Source: Margaritifera margaritifera
Lineage: Eukaryota > Mollusca > Bivalvia > Unionida > Margaritiferidae
Length of the DNA stretch: 64,000 nt
Direction: 5' to 3'
NCBI GenBank assembly: GCA_029931535.1
Contig: JAQPZY010001675.1
Coordinates: 7,992,001-8,056,000 of the forward strand
The notes beneath the pieces are model-generated. The model saw only the letters and a program-made list of their open reading frames with translations. It was not told where the DNA came from and made no database searches. Shown one piece after another: positions 34,700 through 48,110 of the stretch. Both the position numbers and the translations under genes were made by a program. How positions within the stretch are numbered: the stretch's first letter is position 1; each line of letters opens with the position of its first letter.

Positions 34700-35930
34700 C
34701 CCCCACTTTTCGCGAGAAAAGGGTACAACAAAAATAAAAAAGAGAAATAAAGATATATGTGCTGGAAGAGAGTGGCCGTTTCCAAACTAGGATTCTGATC
34801 CTAAAGCTGAACTCCTGAGCATGACAGATAATATCGGTTAGTGTGGACCTTTATTTTGCATTCGGATGATCCGTCACTGAGAGAAAGACCCATGTTTGTA
34901 AAGCACATGTGTGCAGCAAAAAAGGGACGTTTACGTCTTTTATATATGTGATATTGCGATGAAATCATTTCAGGATGAATGGAAAAATATACTACTAAAG
35001 GACACGACGATCCCCAACCCCACCCCCACCCTTTTTTCCTCGCAAAAAAGGAAATATCCATCTCGCTAGTTATTCGTGTATCGAAACGTCAACAAATACT
35101 CGTGTGTTCTTACTTCAGGTATGTAATGTAGTTGTATGAACTTTAGGAAATCACTTTACAGAATCTAATTTCCTTCCCAAACAACCAAATCCTTTGCCAA
35201 ACATCGTTTTGGCTAGCCTGTAGCAATCTTGTTACAGTTGAAACCACTTAAATTATACAGAACAGCTCTTACCTTGTTCCAGAGAGGTAAACAACCTTTG
35301 ATGTTGAAACCAGTGAAATATGAACGCACGTGCTCACGCGCTCAAGATGATCTACGTGGCAGGCGCGCGGTTTCCGTTGCACAAAGTATACAGTTACGAG
35401 CAGATATAAATCTATATGCAACGTTGGGTAAATAATAATCGTACCGTACTCTTCATATCTATCTTACTGTGTATGTTATGTCTCACTGTGTAATTTTTAT
35501 TATACTGTCCTTGAGTCCGTGCTCCGTGCGTGCGTAGGTAAGTGTGTTTCGTTATGCATAGTGCGTTTCCTGCAAAGCCACGAGAGATATATGGATTGAA
35601 AAGTCGCGCAAATGAAAGGAATATGATTTAAATGTGCATTGTTGTAGATATTAAATGTTTGATAGGTTGCTAAGGGGCCGGACTTGAAGGGTGATGGTAT
35701 CTTGATAGAGTTGGGGTGAGAAGACAAAGCTGTCATGCTGTACTATTCTAAATAATGATGACAATCAAGCTGAAATAACATTATAAGAAATATAAAAAAA
35801 TAACAAAACAAGATCTTATCTAACAAACCTGAAAAAAGTGAGTTGAATCACAAGTTAATAGGAATTTTGTCCTGTAAATTTGGAAACTTTTAAAACTAAT
35901 TCAATTCACTTAACGGAAGATAAAGTTTGA
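34700..35930. other. no gene recognised
   Basis: Includes a C-run near 34696-34704 and short frames (35229-35435 plus, 34801-35061 minus) with no family resemblance. Confidence 0.4.
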
Positions 35931-35939
35931 TTCGATTTA

Positions 35940-35940
<1 letters not shown>

Positions 35941-36011
<71 letters not shown>
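35941..36011. repeat. (AT)n microsatellite
   Basis: About 70 bases of AT. Confidence 0.97.
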
Positions 36012-36014
<3 letters not shown>

Positions 36015-36921
36015 CACATGGAGTAACTTCAGCTGCGTAAAGGATGTTAACGTTATTCAACATCAATCGCCATTTATCGGTGACTCATAAGCGCCAATTG
36101 AATGGGATGCATGGATTTTTTTTGCAGTTACGTCAATCTTAATTGATGTGAAAATACCTGTTGTGTGTGAGTCATCAACGTCAGTGCCTCCACTGGCGTA
36201 TTTTGGGTGGTACTATATTAATGGTCCTATGGTACATACTATTCCTAATTAATATTTCTATATAATTCCTTTTAACGCACACATGAGTTCGTCAACGGTA
36301 AATAATTAAGGAAAAAAAGAACAGGAAAGAAAACTGGAGAAAAAAGGGAACATTCAGACCGAAAGAATGGGTTGCAACGAAATTTCTCTTTAAGAAACTT
36401 AAATTTTGTGCATGGAATGAAAGAATATGCAGCAAAACAAAGGTTTCTATACAATATTTAATGTTAATTTTAAAAAAAGTAAAATCAATAGGCAAAATCA
36501 TACATAAATCATAACTATATTTTGCAGAAATAGTACCTTGCTCCTTACCTTTGTGTAGAATCAGGGGAAAGTTTTAAATCTCTCGCTCCTTATCGAATTT
36601 TGAAATACGCACACTCACAGGGCTTTTTTTAAATTATATGTACATGTAAATTGTAGAAAGGAATCTAATTCATATCGTTATGACTCTGAACGGGAAGTGC
36701 AGGACACGTGATACATGGTAGCATGCCATCCAAAAATTAGCTGTGGTATTCATATTCGTCAGATAGGTTAAAATGAGCTGCACTATTTTTTAGTTGTTAT
36801 AAAATAATTTCATTCCATGACGTCCACAGCTGATGCCAAAGTTTTTCAAGTTCAAATTACGCCCTAACCGATGTCTAACATTTCAATTAAAAAAAGAAAA
36901 GTTTGGTTCTTCTTATTATTA

Positions 36922-36929
36922 TTACTTAC

Positions 36930-36986
<57 letters not shown>
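36922..36986. repeat. (ATT)n microsatellite
   Basis: About 60 bases of ATT. Confidence 0.97.
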
Positions 36987-36988
<2 letters not shown>

Positions 36989-37294
36989 TGCTCAAAGTTT
37001 AACCAAACATAATTGTCAGCCGATGGAATTGTGATGCGATAAAGCATCAGATTAACTTTCTTAAAACATATCAAGCTTTATTTCACACTAAGATTTTTCA
37101 TTCTTTTTTTTAATAAATGTTTTCTCTTTAAGCAATAGAATTGATCGAGATATGGTCCTGATTTGTGTGATAAATAAGACGCTCGTGACTTATTCGGTTC
37201 CTGGAATTTGCAACACACACTGCAACCATGTGTTAAAATGGAATGTGCCAACAAAGAATTTTACAGCAGTTTTAAAATCAGCTGCGCTTGACGC

Positions 37295-37560
37295 ATACCG
37301 CACAAACTAATATGCAAATCATCAGGCATACCTCACAAACTAATATGCAAATCATCATGTATACCAAACAAACTAACATGCAAATCATCACGTATATCTC
37401 ACAAACTAATATGCAAATCATCACGTATACCTCATAAACTAATATGCAAATCATCAGGCATACCTCACAAACTAATATGCAAATAATCAGATACACTTCA
37501 CAAACTAATATGCAAATAATCAGGCATACCTCACAAACTAATATGCAAATAATCATGTAT
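37295..37560. repeat. 33-bp tandem array carrying eight octamer (ATGCAAAT) sites
   Basis: Eight units of exactly 33 bases have the consensus CACAAACTAATATGCAAATC and ATCAGGCATACCT. A perfect ATGCAAAT begins at 37312, 37345, 37378, 37411, 37444, 37477, 37510 and 37543. The octamer is invariant while the flank (CAGGCA, CATGTA, CACGTA, CAGATA) varies. ATGCAAAT is the classical POU/Oct binding site. The 134-codon minus-strand frame across it is an 11-residue repeat and unlikely to be a gene. Confidence 0.95.
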
Positions 37561-38589
37561 GGAGACTGACACAAAGCAAACAATCCAATAGACATTGGAC
37601 GTGAGTGAAATATTGCATGAAACATGAAATCAATCAAAAGAAAAGATTTTTCTCTTCTTTCAGGCTGAAAAATTGGATACAAATTTGAAAGCCTGTGCTA
37701 AGAATGAACCACAAGGAAATTCTGTTGAATGAAGATATGAGGTGAAAGTGAAAAATTTCATTCGGTACTTCTCGTTTCTAACGATAACTCTTACTAACGC
37801 TTTATCTGATAGGTTACTAAAAATCAGTGGACCGGGAATTCCAAAGGTCGGCAGAACATGAACCTTTATCGGTGCCCGTCCGATATACTTATTATAAGTA
37901 AATCTCCATTTTCAAGACATTTCTTTTGTATTAAGACTCGTACTGTGTTCACCTGATCCACGCGTGTCAGATGAAGTACACGTTGGTTTCTCAATGTAGT
38001 AGATGGACCGATATGACCTGTCTGTTTTGACATGTTATTGGACTGATTATTAAGGGTGGTCCAACCAATAAACAGGTACAGCAGTGCATGTATGGGTAAT
38101 TCTGGTCGACCTCAATATTTTGGCCCTTGGTATGTAAATAAAGGGCGAATACAAATTCATTCTAACACAAATGCTACAAAAGCATCTCCTTGTTTGTTCC
38201 TGTCAGAGGATATATATATATATATATATATGGCACGCGTTGGGCCTTAAATGTCATAGAACAAGAAAATCCTTTTAAGCATTACTTGATCAAATTTTAA
38301 AATATAGTGAATATCTTTTTAAAGGAATTTACATTTAAATAATTAATACATGTATTTAGACAAATTTAGAGTATGAGGAAAGGCTCATTTTTCTTCTTCG
38401 CCAAAGTATAATACGGAAACATCAACATTAATAATGATATTTCTGGGGGTCTGCTGATTCCATTAACGCTGATTTATAATGTCTGCGAAGGAATCTGGAC
38501 CTCGACAAGCTAAATAATATATTTGGTGATTGTTAGTATTCTGATTGCACACACACACACACATACTGTGTAGAGGATGGAGATCGATA

Positions 38590-39720
38590 GCCAAACGGGG
38601 GCCCTGTGTAAAATAGGGTCAAAAGATTCTGGGGCATAAGGGGAATTTAATATAGGTGCCATCTTGGTTCATAGCTACATTGTAACAGGGTAGCATGAGG
38701 TGACAGTCTGCACTCGAACAGAAATACCGTATGACGTCAGTTGAGTCTATCTCTTTGTGTAACAGTGTAGCATGTGTTTGGCAGGAGATGTGAGTGTGCG
38801 TCCCCTATAAATGAAATGCTGTAGAGGAGTCCTGTATTAAATAGGGTCGAAAGTTTATAGGGACAAACGGGAAATTAACATGGGAAAATTAATGGTCGAA
38901 AGTTTATAGTGACAAAAGGGAAATTAACATGGAAAAATTAATGGTCGGAAGTTTATAGGGACAAAGGATCGAAAGTTTATGGAGGACAAACGGGAAATTA
39001 ACAAAAGACCGCCATTTTGAAAGTTTTTTTTTTTAAACAACGTAGCCTGAGGCGATGGTCTGCTCTCTAACTGAAATACCATAATGACAACAAACGTTTC
39101 ACAAGAAGAATTGGTCTGTTGGTTCTAATTTAGACAGAAATATAAAGGGTTAGAGCTTGTCTACCGGGTAAATATGAGTTTGTCTGCCCTCCAACTGAAC
39201 TGCCGTAAGGGAGTCGTGTGTTAAATACGGTAAAAAAAACGTACGAGGACAAACGAGAAATTAACATTAGATTTCCATTTTGAAAGGTATGTTTTTTTTA
39301 ACAGTGTAGCGTGAGGCGACGGTCTGCTCTCTAACTGAAATACCACATGACAACAAATGTTTCACAAGACGAGTTGGTCTGTTGGTTCTATTTTGGACAG
39401 AAATGTAAGGGGTTAGAGCTTGTCAACCGGGAAAATGTGAGTTTGTCTGCCCTCTAAATGAACTGCCGTAGTGGAGTCCTGTGTTAAATAGGGTAAACAT
39501 GTGTGGAAAAACGGGAAATTAACATTAGGTCTCCATTTTGAAAGGTATGTTGGGTTTTTTTTCCAACAGTATAACATAAGGCAACGGTCTGCTCTCTTAC
39601 TGAAATGCCTTATGACGACATACGTTTCACATGAGGAGCCTGTCTGTTTGGGACATACTGATTGTATTTTGGAGGGAAATGCAACGAGTTAGAGTTTTGT
39701 GTACCGGGACTCTAAATTAA
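38590..39720. repeat. nested tandem repeats, ~230-380-bp units
   Basis: Long units start at GTNNTGTGTTAAATAGGGT near 38601, 38829, 39213 and 39475. Each then runs through AAACGGGAAATTAACAT, CATTTTGAAAGG, AACAGTGTAGC(G/A)TGAGGCGA, GGTCTGCTCTCTAACTGAAA and ACAAGA(C/A)GAGTTGGTCTGTT. The second unit holds an inner array (about 38840-39010) of ~55-base copies of GGTCGAAAGTTTATAGGGAC plus AAATTAACATGG, which explains its extra length. Confidence 0.85.
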
Positions 39721-39729
39721 ATGACTTAT

Positions 39730-41570
39730 TTTGATTTGCTTCATAACAGCTAGCTTCTTTGTCTCCCCTTACCACCTTTTGATTCTACTTATAAAGTTAA
39801 AATCTCTGCCCAATTCTATAATATCCTTAAACCTAGCTACCATCCTTTTTTTAAAAGCAAAACTACCATCCTCATAATCCTTACATATTAATATTTAATT
39901 ATCTACTATCCACCACCTAGTTGTCTAATATCCAGCACCCAGTTATATTCTATTCACTAACCAAAATAAAATCAAGTCCATAACTTTTTTTCAAAACCCA
40001 ACGATCCTTATTAGGACCACCCAATTCTCTTAGAAACAGAGATACTATTCACTTACTGCCAGTCTATGTGTTTTATGTTTGTGTATGCTTATGGCTTCCA
40101 CAAAAAACTAAAACTTAAACTCCTTACCCTTATTGTGTGACAATATATAAGTATGTTTGTAGGTATAGTGTGTGTAAGCACTCCTCCCTTGCTTGTGTGT
40201 GATAAGCATTTTTACAGACAGATAGAAAAAATCCTTAAGTATTTCATTTACCAGCAGATTCTTTGTGGCATATTTTGAACAGTACATGCAAGGACATGAG
40301 CTCCAAAACTGTATCTGTGCACGAAAAATGTATTGTGTTAAAAGTGTTGTGAATAGTGATGAATATGAGTTGTGTACCTCAGCGTGAAGAAGACATTCGT
40401 CGTATTTTATCTATTCTTCATACTTACCAAGAAGTATGTATAGCAAGTTGACTACACCACCAGATTTAGGACTGGAAAGATGTGCATGACTGGAAAAGTC
40501 TTGAATTCGATATTTGGACACAAGAGGTTGCTGATTATGCCAAAGACATTGTGTGTGACTGATGATAGAAAAGAATAACATGAATTTTGTGTTTTTGAAA
40601 TGTGAAATATATTTTGTTGCTGTTACACTATGAAAAAATTAAATGTATAAAATGTCTTGTGTCATTTATGAAATGTCAGAATTCTAAACACAACTCGAGA
40701 GTTATAGCTACATCTCTCCGTTCTCAATGTGCTTTACGAAAGGTCAGCTCGTCAAAGTTGGGCGGTGCTGTATCTTCTCCATCCCTTTAATATGTTGATT
40801 GCTGGACCAAGTGGTTCAGACAAAGCCGAATTTTTCAAACGTGTGATCGAACACAAATCACTTTTGTTCGATTGATGATGGAGTAAAGCAAAGTAAATTG
40901 CTGAGTGAAAAAATGATTTAAATTAACTAGTGGTCCAGAATTACATAAAAACATTACATACTACCTGGACTTAGGATTTTTCCATATCAATTTCCGTGGA
41001 CTAGACTTTTCGCATATTACTTCTTCTTTATATTTTTTCTCCACCTACAATGTTTTGACCACTAACTATGCTGTCAATATATCTAACTTACTCTGTCTGT
41101 CTTGAAAATGGACAGTAAATAGCCAAATAATAAAGAAACGATAGCCATCTGGATATTTTACCAGTAAATTTTTCTTTATATCATTAGATGTTCTTGAATA
41201 AATGTAGACTACGCAATCTTAAGATACAAAACTTCTAAACACAAACTTATTCTTTTTCACATGCTTTTACAATATTACACTGATGCTAAGAAAATAAAAC
41301 AAAGGTAATTTACATTTTGTCCGATAGGTGGGGTTCTGTTTACATAGGATACCCCTAAGTACTTTTATTAAACAAGTATGTATTCGTCCACCTTTCTTTC
41401 CATGAATAGATTTCTAAATATAAGGACATATATCTGTTTATAACAAAAGACTAATAAAATCTGTCTGACTTAGCACTAAATAGTTTACTGACTATTTTGA
41501 GTTTTGCAATTGCCCGTCTCAAAAATGACGAATAATGTCTCACCACACATAAACCTACGACGTGCCCACG
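39730..41570. other. no gene recognised
   Basis: AT-rich sequence. The frame at 40602-40790 has no family resemblance. Nothing else was supported. Confidence 0.4.
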
Positions 41571-41574
41571 TGCA

Positions 41575-41765
41575 GGCAATTACTCAGGTGTTCGGATACT
41601 TCTAGGGGCCCTCCATCAACTCAGTTATAAAAAATAAATTAACCTTTGCAGTAAATATTAAAATGTGTTCCTTGCAAGAGTCTAAGTTATGGTAGAACTA
41701 CAGATTTTATATGCAAAACTGTACACAGGTTTTTATATACAAAAAATTAAAATTTTTGTCGGCGG
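41575..41765 (+). repeat. dispersed repeat, copy 1 (partner near 59.9 kb)
   Basis: CAACTCAGTTATAAAAAATA, TTTGCAGTAAATATTAAAA and CCTTGCAAGAGTCTAAGTTA are shared with 59885-60080 in the same orientation and order. Both are preceded by a GCAATTACNCAGG and GGGGCCC segment. The repeat class is unknown, possibly a DNA transposon end. Confidence 0.7.
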
Positions 41766-42726
41766 GCCTGCCCGTGTGTCTATCAAGCTACAGACATTAT
41801 GATAAGATATTGATGAATACAAATTTGTTTAATCTTTCTGACAGACAATAAATTCAGCGGTAGACGAATACAGTCGCGATTTTACCCCACGCCTTACGTA
41901 AACTGAAGTAAGTCCGTTTACTTAAACAAAAAAAAAGCTCTAACATATCTTAGATTTGTGATGAATGAGAAAACTCGGTCCCCCCCCCCCCCCCCCCGAC
42001 TAAATGGAACTTTTAGGAGACCGAGTTGTTTATTTTGACACAAAATAGTTGCAATTGCATCGTTCGGCCTGGCGGTTATCCTGCAAGCATCAACGACTCC
42101 CGTTTAGGAGCTTGGGCCTATGAACATCACGAAGAGCTGATTCTGAGTTTGCCAATGATCCTAAAAATTTACGGCTACCAGTACAGTGACAAACAAGAAG
42201 AACTTCATAACACTTGAGTCTAGAGCAAAACACTTTGTCACTCATTATAAGTGATTTCATTGGTTAACAAACATTATTACCGCGTTAGCTTCGAATCGGT
42301 GGCATTTGCTATTCACCCAGTGAGAAAATCAGAAGTTTTTTTTCCGCGCCTGACTGTTAGTCACTTTTAAAAAAACTAACGAACGATCTATCGTACGATT
42401 TGTGATCAATAACAATTATGCTAACTTTGTGTGAAAAAAATCCTAAGGAGTGTTTGGATGTAATATTTTGTAAAAACGTTAGATCTATGCTTTGGAAAAA
42501 TATAAATATTATAATGTGTGATTGTAATTCAGTCTCAATCCAGTGGATGTAGATGGCCTTGGCTCAGGATCACTCATGTCTTCTTTAAAATCGCGTGAAC
42601 TTCGGCTAATACTTCTCTGATCGTATTCGGAAACTTAGAACGTCGTCGCTTAGCTTCTCGTTTGCTTGCAATGGTGTGATCGCTTCATGACGGCAGATTA
42701 ATCGTGTTTGATATGCCTATGGTCTG

Positions 42727-42850
<124 letters not shown>

Positions 42851-42897
42851 GTACTCCAGCGTAAGAGAATACACCCATGCAATTTAAATCTGTGAAG

Positions 42898-43440
42898 ATG
42901 GAAGAGCCACAACAGATGACCCTTCTGGTCAGAGAATTACGATGAGTACACTTTCAACAAGAGTTCAGATTACTCCTCACGAGATAAAGTCAATAAACTT
43001 GTTATACCGTAATATCTGTCAAGGGAAAGGATATTGGAATCCAGAATAACCACAACATCAAAGAAAAGGAACCTCTAAGACGGGAGAAAAGAGAGACAAA
43101 CGTAAAGATACCTATTATCATTGTCAAGAAAAAAAGAAATCGATCTACAGAGTGTCCCAAGAAAGATAAAATAGAGAAAAATTTGGAAATTCCAGAAGAA
43201 GAAGAAGAAGAAACAGAAGAATTACCCATTCCTGCAAAGAAATTCAAAGCAAAATACGCAGAAGAAACAGCAGAAGAACCCTTGCCGGATGAAGAAATTC
43301 TAAAAAGAAAGACAGCAAAAGAAGAAAAAATGGATTTTTGTGATGTGTTTTTGAAATTTCATTGTAATTCATCTAAAAGGGAATATATACCCACAAAAAA
43401 CGAAAGTGTATTGGTTTGTTATTTAAGTAGGGATAATATA
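42898..43440 (+). pseudogene. coding relic, Lys/Glu-rich, unassigned
   Basis: An ATG at 42898 opens MEEPQQMTLLVRELR and then a stop. The next frame reads EYTFNKSSDYSSRDKVNKLV and stops. A third frame is open from 42997 to the microsatellite past 43440, with VKGKDIGIQNNHNIKEKEP, RETNVKIPIIIVKKKRN, a run of six Glu, and MDFCDVFLKFHCNSSKREY. A smooth hand-over between three frames suggests one protein broken by two small indels (a processed pseudogene or transposon relic). A functional exon cannot be excluded. The protein is not recognised. Confidence 0.3.
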
Positions 43441-43532
43441 TTCCAACACACACTCTCTCTCTCTCTCTCAATCTCTATCGCTCTCGCACACACATACATT
43501 GATCCAAACCTCCGTTGCTCGCGCCTAGTAAG

Positions 43533-43571
<39 letters not shown>

Positions 43572-43681
43572 CACAAACGCGTACGCACACGAGTTTCATA
43601 TAGAATGATTTAGATTGAAATCATTATGGTATCTGTTCTCCTTAAAGATACCACTGTCTGTCTGTCTCTCTCTCATCATTA

Positions 43682-43721
<40 letters not shown>

Positions 43722-43820
43722 TATGGCCTCTTGAGTAATGCTTATGTTACGGTTGGATATTAAATAAACTGGGTGGTTACCTAATGTTACATTTTCAACA
43801 AAAAAAAAAAAAAAAAAAAG
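43440..43820. repeat. (CT)n, (AAT)n and (A)n microsatellites
   Basis: CT tracts near 43450-43490 and 43537-43567, AAT near 43684-43720, and an A-run near 43800-43819. Confidence 0.93.
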
Positions 43821-44263
43821 ATTGGAAGATTGGAAGAAACTCAAAGATTCCAGTACAAAAAAATCTTAAGCTTGATTCCAAAATTCGTTAGTCTGTCTGC
43901 ACTGCAATCTGAAAACCCCCCAACTAGATTATATGTATTATTTTGTACTCTGTGTATTCAAAATCTAAGGCATGATTTTTGACCCAATCACAAATAATTC
44001 AGTCAGAATAATGCAATCTCATTGGCTAGAATTATTTTCTATGATCAGATTTTCGAATCATTTTAAAAAAAAACGACAGACAGACTTGTTTTCTTGTTGT
44101 GTTGAGACATAACTTAACTGCTAGTCTGTTTACTAACAAAAACCTTGCTCTTGAGATATATTACGAATTGAACCAATGAAACTTTGACCTTATTTAAAAC
44201 ATGATTCCTGTTTGGGTTCTTAGTGCCATTCCCATGTCATGCATCTCTCATACATCATGAAAA

Positions 44264-44311
<48 letters not shown>

Positions 44312-44335
44312 TCTTTCTTTCTTTCTCTCTGTTTA

Positions 44336-44386
<51 letters not shown>
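44264..44386. repeat. (AAT)n and (CA)n microsatellites
   Basis: AAT at about 44264-44310 and CA at about 44337-44386. Confidence 0.95.
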
Positions 44387-44388
<2 letters not shown>

Positions 44389-44699
44389 ATTTAGTTTGGT
44401 GATTTTAAACAACAGTAAACCAAAATTAACTTCAGCACATTAAATTTTTTGCCAAAACATTCTGTGCCTAGATTTAAAAAAGAATAAATTTCCAAGTGTC
44501 ATAAGTATATTGACCTTGGGGGTAAAAAAAATTCGCTCAGTGCATTTATCACTCTAAGATGGTTTTTTCTTAACTTTGTATCAACATTGATGAATGAAAC
44601 TTTGTCCTCACAGTATGCTAGCAGAATTGTAACATAATTTAGTGTGCAAATAAACTAAAAATTTTCCTGATTAAATAGAAACAAAAAATAAACAGACGC

Positions 44700-44960
44700 G
44701 AATAGGATGGTAGTTTTGTTTACAATAGGAGAGTATAGTCGGTTAGGAATATTATAAAGGGAGATAACTAAGGTCACTATAGAAGAGGCTAGATGGTTTT
44801 TCTTACCTTATTTATAAGAGAGCTTGGAGGGGGTAGGGGAGGGGGTTTGGGGGTAATTATTTTTATTTATACTCCTTTTAAATCCTACCCTGTGTGTATG
44901 GGATGGTAGTTTTGTTAAAAAATACGAGAGTAGTTTAGGGTAGGAACATTATAGACGGCG
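44700..44960. repeat. short diverged direct repeat
   Basis: GGATGGTAGTTTTGTT, GAGAGTA and TAGGAA(C/T)ATTATA recur at about 44704-44760 and 44900-44955. The origin is unknown. Confidence 0.6.
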
Positions 44961-44964
44961 GTAG

Positions 44965-47230
44965 AGCTTTTGACTTTATATACTAGCATACAATAAATAT
45001 TTATATATTTCTTCCGAATTCACGATACATTTTGTGTTGTACTCAGCAAGCACGTAATGCTTAAGAGTAATTAAAGAATCTAAATCAGAATCATAAAGAA
45101 AACTGAGTCTATCCATTCTCAGGAGGATTATGTGCGTTCATGAATGATAAACTGGTATCTGAGCCCTTCCGAATCAGGAAGATTTCTGTACGTTCATGAA
45201 TCATAGACTGGTATTTGTGCGTTCATGAATGATAGATTGGTATCTGACACTATTGTTTTAAATTAAGAATTGAACTTCATATTTTACAAGATTCGTGAAG
45301 TTATGAAGCTTGAAAATCGATTACACACCGTATGAACGGTTGTAGCCTCGTTCCTGCCTACAAATTCGGACCCTCGGGTGGGATTCTGATCCACATCATT
45401 TCATACGATGTATTCTATTAGTATTTTTGACAGTAAATTTCTCCTTCATGGACGTTTAAAACTTAAAAAAAGTGTAATTTAAACTGTTATGTGGAGATAC
45501 TAAAGAATCCCATAACAAAATGGACCAGTATTATATCCTGATTCTACTTGTTGAGCCCCATTGAAGCCAAAACGTACGGCACATTTCCCAATAATTGCAC
45601 TATTTTGTAGGGAAAAAAAAGTTATATCTCAGTTTTAGTTACCAAGAATATCAAGCACTTGTCAAGCGTCTGATCTTAGATGAGCGTCTTTACGCTGTCT
45701 TTAAAAGCTCTCTAAAAAGTATTTAAACAGGCTCGAGAGACTCGTTTATCAATTGCCATAGCTCTGCCTACTTGTTGACATCGCATACTATATTAAGTCC
45801 AACTTAGAGCTGAACCCTAGTTTGAAGTAATTGGTATGTTTAGACTTAAATGAAAATTGTATGAAAATCGGATGAAAAATGCTGAAGTTGTAGCCATTTG
45901 AATTTGTATATGTTATATATTTATGATCACTGATATGGAAAAGCATCACACCTGAATGGTCCAAAAAGGTGTCATAGTAGCTACTATTACGTAATGACTC
46001 GCATCTAGCCAGCATATGATTGATTAGCAAGCGCTTCATTAGGATTATTAATACGTTATAATTTATTAACAGCTGGCGATTAATCAATCCTACTGCTTTT
46101 CCCTATTCTTATCGGTTCTTTATGAGAATGATCGATAGAACAATTCCAGCATTATCATTAACTCTAGGTTAAATAGAAAAATCTATAAAAGTTACCGAAA
46201 AGAAATAATAATAATAATGATAAGAAAAAGATAGAATCAGGATAGAACAGAAACTGACTGTGAGGCAGGATAAACTACTGATTGGTTGCATGTGATATGG
46301 CAAGCCTACCCCAGATTTCCATACATAATGGAGTGGTCAGGTTCCATACATATTGGAATGGTCAGGTATATACAATTATACCTATCTTAATATACACGGA
46401 GGTAATGCTGGGACCGTAATGCCAAACGCAGAAGACTTGGCAGAGATACAAAAACGAGATTTTTAGCTAGAAAGCCTGAATAGATAACGTTCCCTCAATA
46501 ACCAGCCATTACAGGTTTGCTGCTTTAAAAAAAAATGCTAGTAATTAGTATTAGTCACCGTATATTGGTGATTTTACCCTGGCCCGAATAATATGGATGA
46601 GGTTTTAGGAGAATTATTTATCTTCTGTATTTTTCCTTTAATTATGTTGTTACATTTAGTTGGAACTCTCCTAATCCATATGTTCCTTGGCGTTTTGTGG
46701 TACAAAATAAACCCACAAAAAAAAGCAACTAGCTATAAATATATTTAATGATGCATACGTTCTCTGAAGGCAAGCTCACATCTTTCATATCGTGAAAGAG
46801 CGAGTTCAAGGTAACCATCATTGGAAATGCAAGTCTTGAGAACTGGTAAATAAGAAAGAAATAATATATGTGTTTAGACAGACATGGTCAATTAAAATAA
46901 GTTTCAGATTATATGAAAAAGTGACCACAAACTTACTGGTAATCGTAAAAGCCAAGAACATAAAAAAAAAAATATTAAAAAAACCCCGACTTAAACAGAA
47001 AATAACATCATTGTAGTTTTATTGATTAAATCTTTTTACTTGTTGAAACACTTATGCAAAAAAAAAAAAATTGGCAAAGAAGTTATCCCCAATATTGACA
47101 TTTTGATTCCTGAGTAGACTTAGTGCATATGTAAGAGAACCTTGAATATATGGCGTTCGTGTAAACTTGGACTATTTGGGTTTTAAAGTCACCATTGTCT
47201 CTGCTTATGTTTATTCTTTTTATCTGCGCA
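44965..47230. other. no gene recognised; short GTTCATGAAT repeats
   Basis: GTGCGTTCATGAATGATA or a variant occurs three times near 45131, 45191 and 45218. The rest is AT-rich sequence without supportable coding regions. Confidence 0.45.
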
Positions 47231-47236
47231 ACATTG

Positions 47237-47402
47237 AGCCGCGGTAGCTCAGTTGGTAGTGCGTCCGACTCGTAATCCAAGGGTCGCAGGTTTGGTACTG
47301 GGTCAGCTGCCTCGTTCTATCCTTGGGAAAGCCAATTAGCTCGCTTTTCCTAGGCATGATATAGCCGAAAATGTATTAAAAGTGCCAGTATAACTCAAAA
47401 AA
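47237..47402 (+). mobile_element. tRNA-derived SINE, family B, copy 2
   Basis: It has an intact-looking tRNA head, GCCGCGGTAGCTCAGTTGG (A box) and GCGTCCGACTCGTAATCCAA, with a B box decayed to GGTTTGGTACT. The body TTGGGAAAGCC, TAGGCATGATATAGCC and AAAGTGCC matches 8953-9128, and the copy ends A-rich. A real tRNA is excluded by the altered B box and missing acceptor-stem pairing. Confidence 0.82.
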
Positions 47403-48110
47403 AGAATTAAAATAAAAGATTATAATGTAAAAAATTGGCATACTTCCTTAACAGTAAAGCTGAGAATCTCATGAAAATATTTTTTTTTATCTTGGACAGA
47501 AATGACAAAGATATAATAATAATAAATAATATGTGTTCTCCTATTTATCACAAAAATGTAAAGATGGTAAAATTTACGCGAATTAGGTGAGGAAACTCGA
47601 TTTTTGTTATAAAAATATTATTCACAGTAAATGTCATTGATGAGGCATAATCAGTTATTATTTCGCAAAACTTGTATGTCGCGAATATGCTGAATGTACA
47701 AGCTTGCAGAAATTTAACGACGATAAACTGTGACCATAAACATAGTAAAAACTGACTAGGTATCAGTCCCGTCAGCCATGATTCAGACGAACAAGTAGAA
47801 AGAGAATATTTACATAGTGATTCACGCGTGGTCAGCAATACGATTGGCCAGGTTCCAACTGGGATAGCGGTAAATATATATTGATTGACAGTTATCATTA
47901 GGTATGTTTATAAGCTCTCGACCCAGCCCATTCCCTACAAAGATGGAATATATAGGGTTTAAACAATGTGGTTGTAATAAATGAACGTATTATACGGCGT
48001 GAAGATATCAGGAAGTAGTCAACTAAGACATCAATAAAGCAAAGCTTTTGAGTGCGATTTTACTTGTATGCGCACCGTATGTACTCGCATGTAATGCGCA
48101 TCCAAATGCA

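Noticed and set aside
35229..35435. 68-codon plus-strand frame (LQLKPLKLYRTALTLFQRGK)
   Set aside because: Mildly protein-like, but short, unsupported by splice sites and without a recognised family.
37278..37682. 134-codon minus-strand frame over the octamer array; also the idea of a CRISPR array
   Set aside because: The frame is an 11-residue repeat set by the 33-bp unit. There are no distinct spacers, since whole units are near-identical, and the genome is animal.
47237..47310. functional tRNA gene
   Set aside because: The B box is altered (GGTTTGGTACT), the acceptor stem does not close, and the sequence continues into a SINE body shared with 8953-9128.
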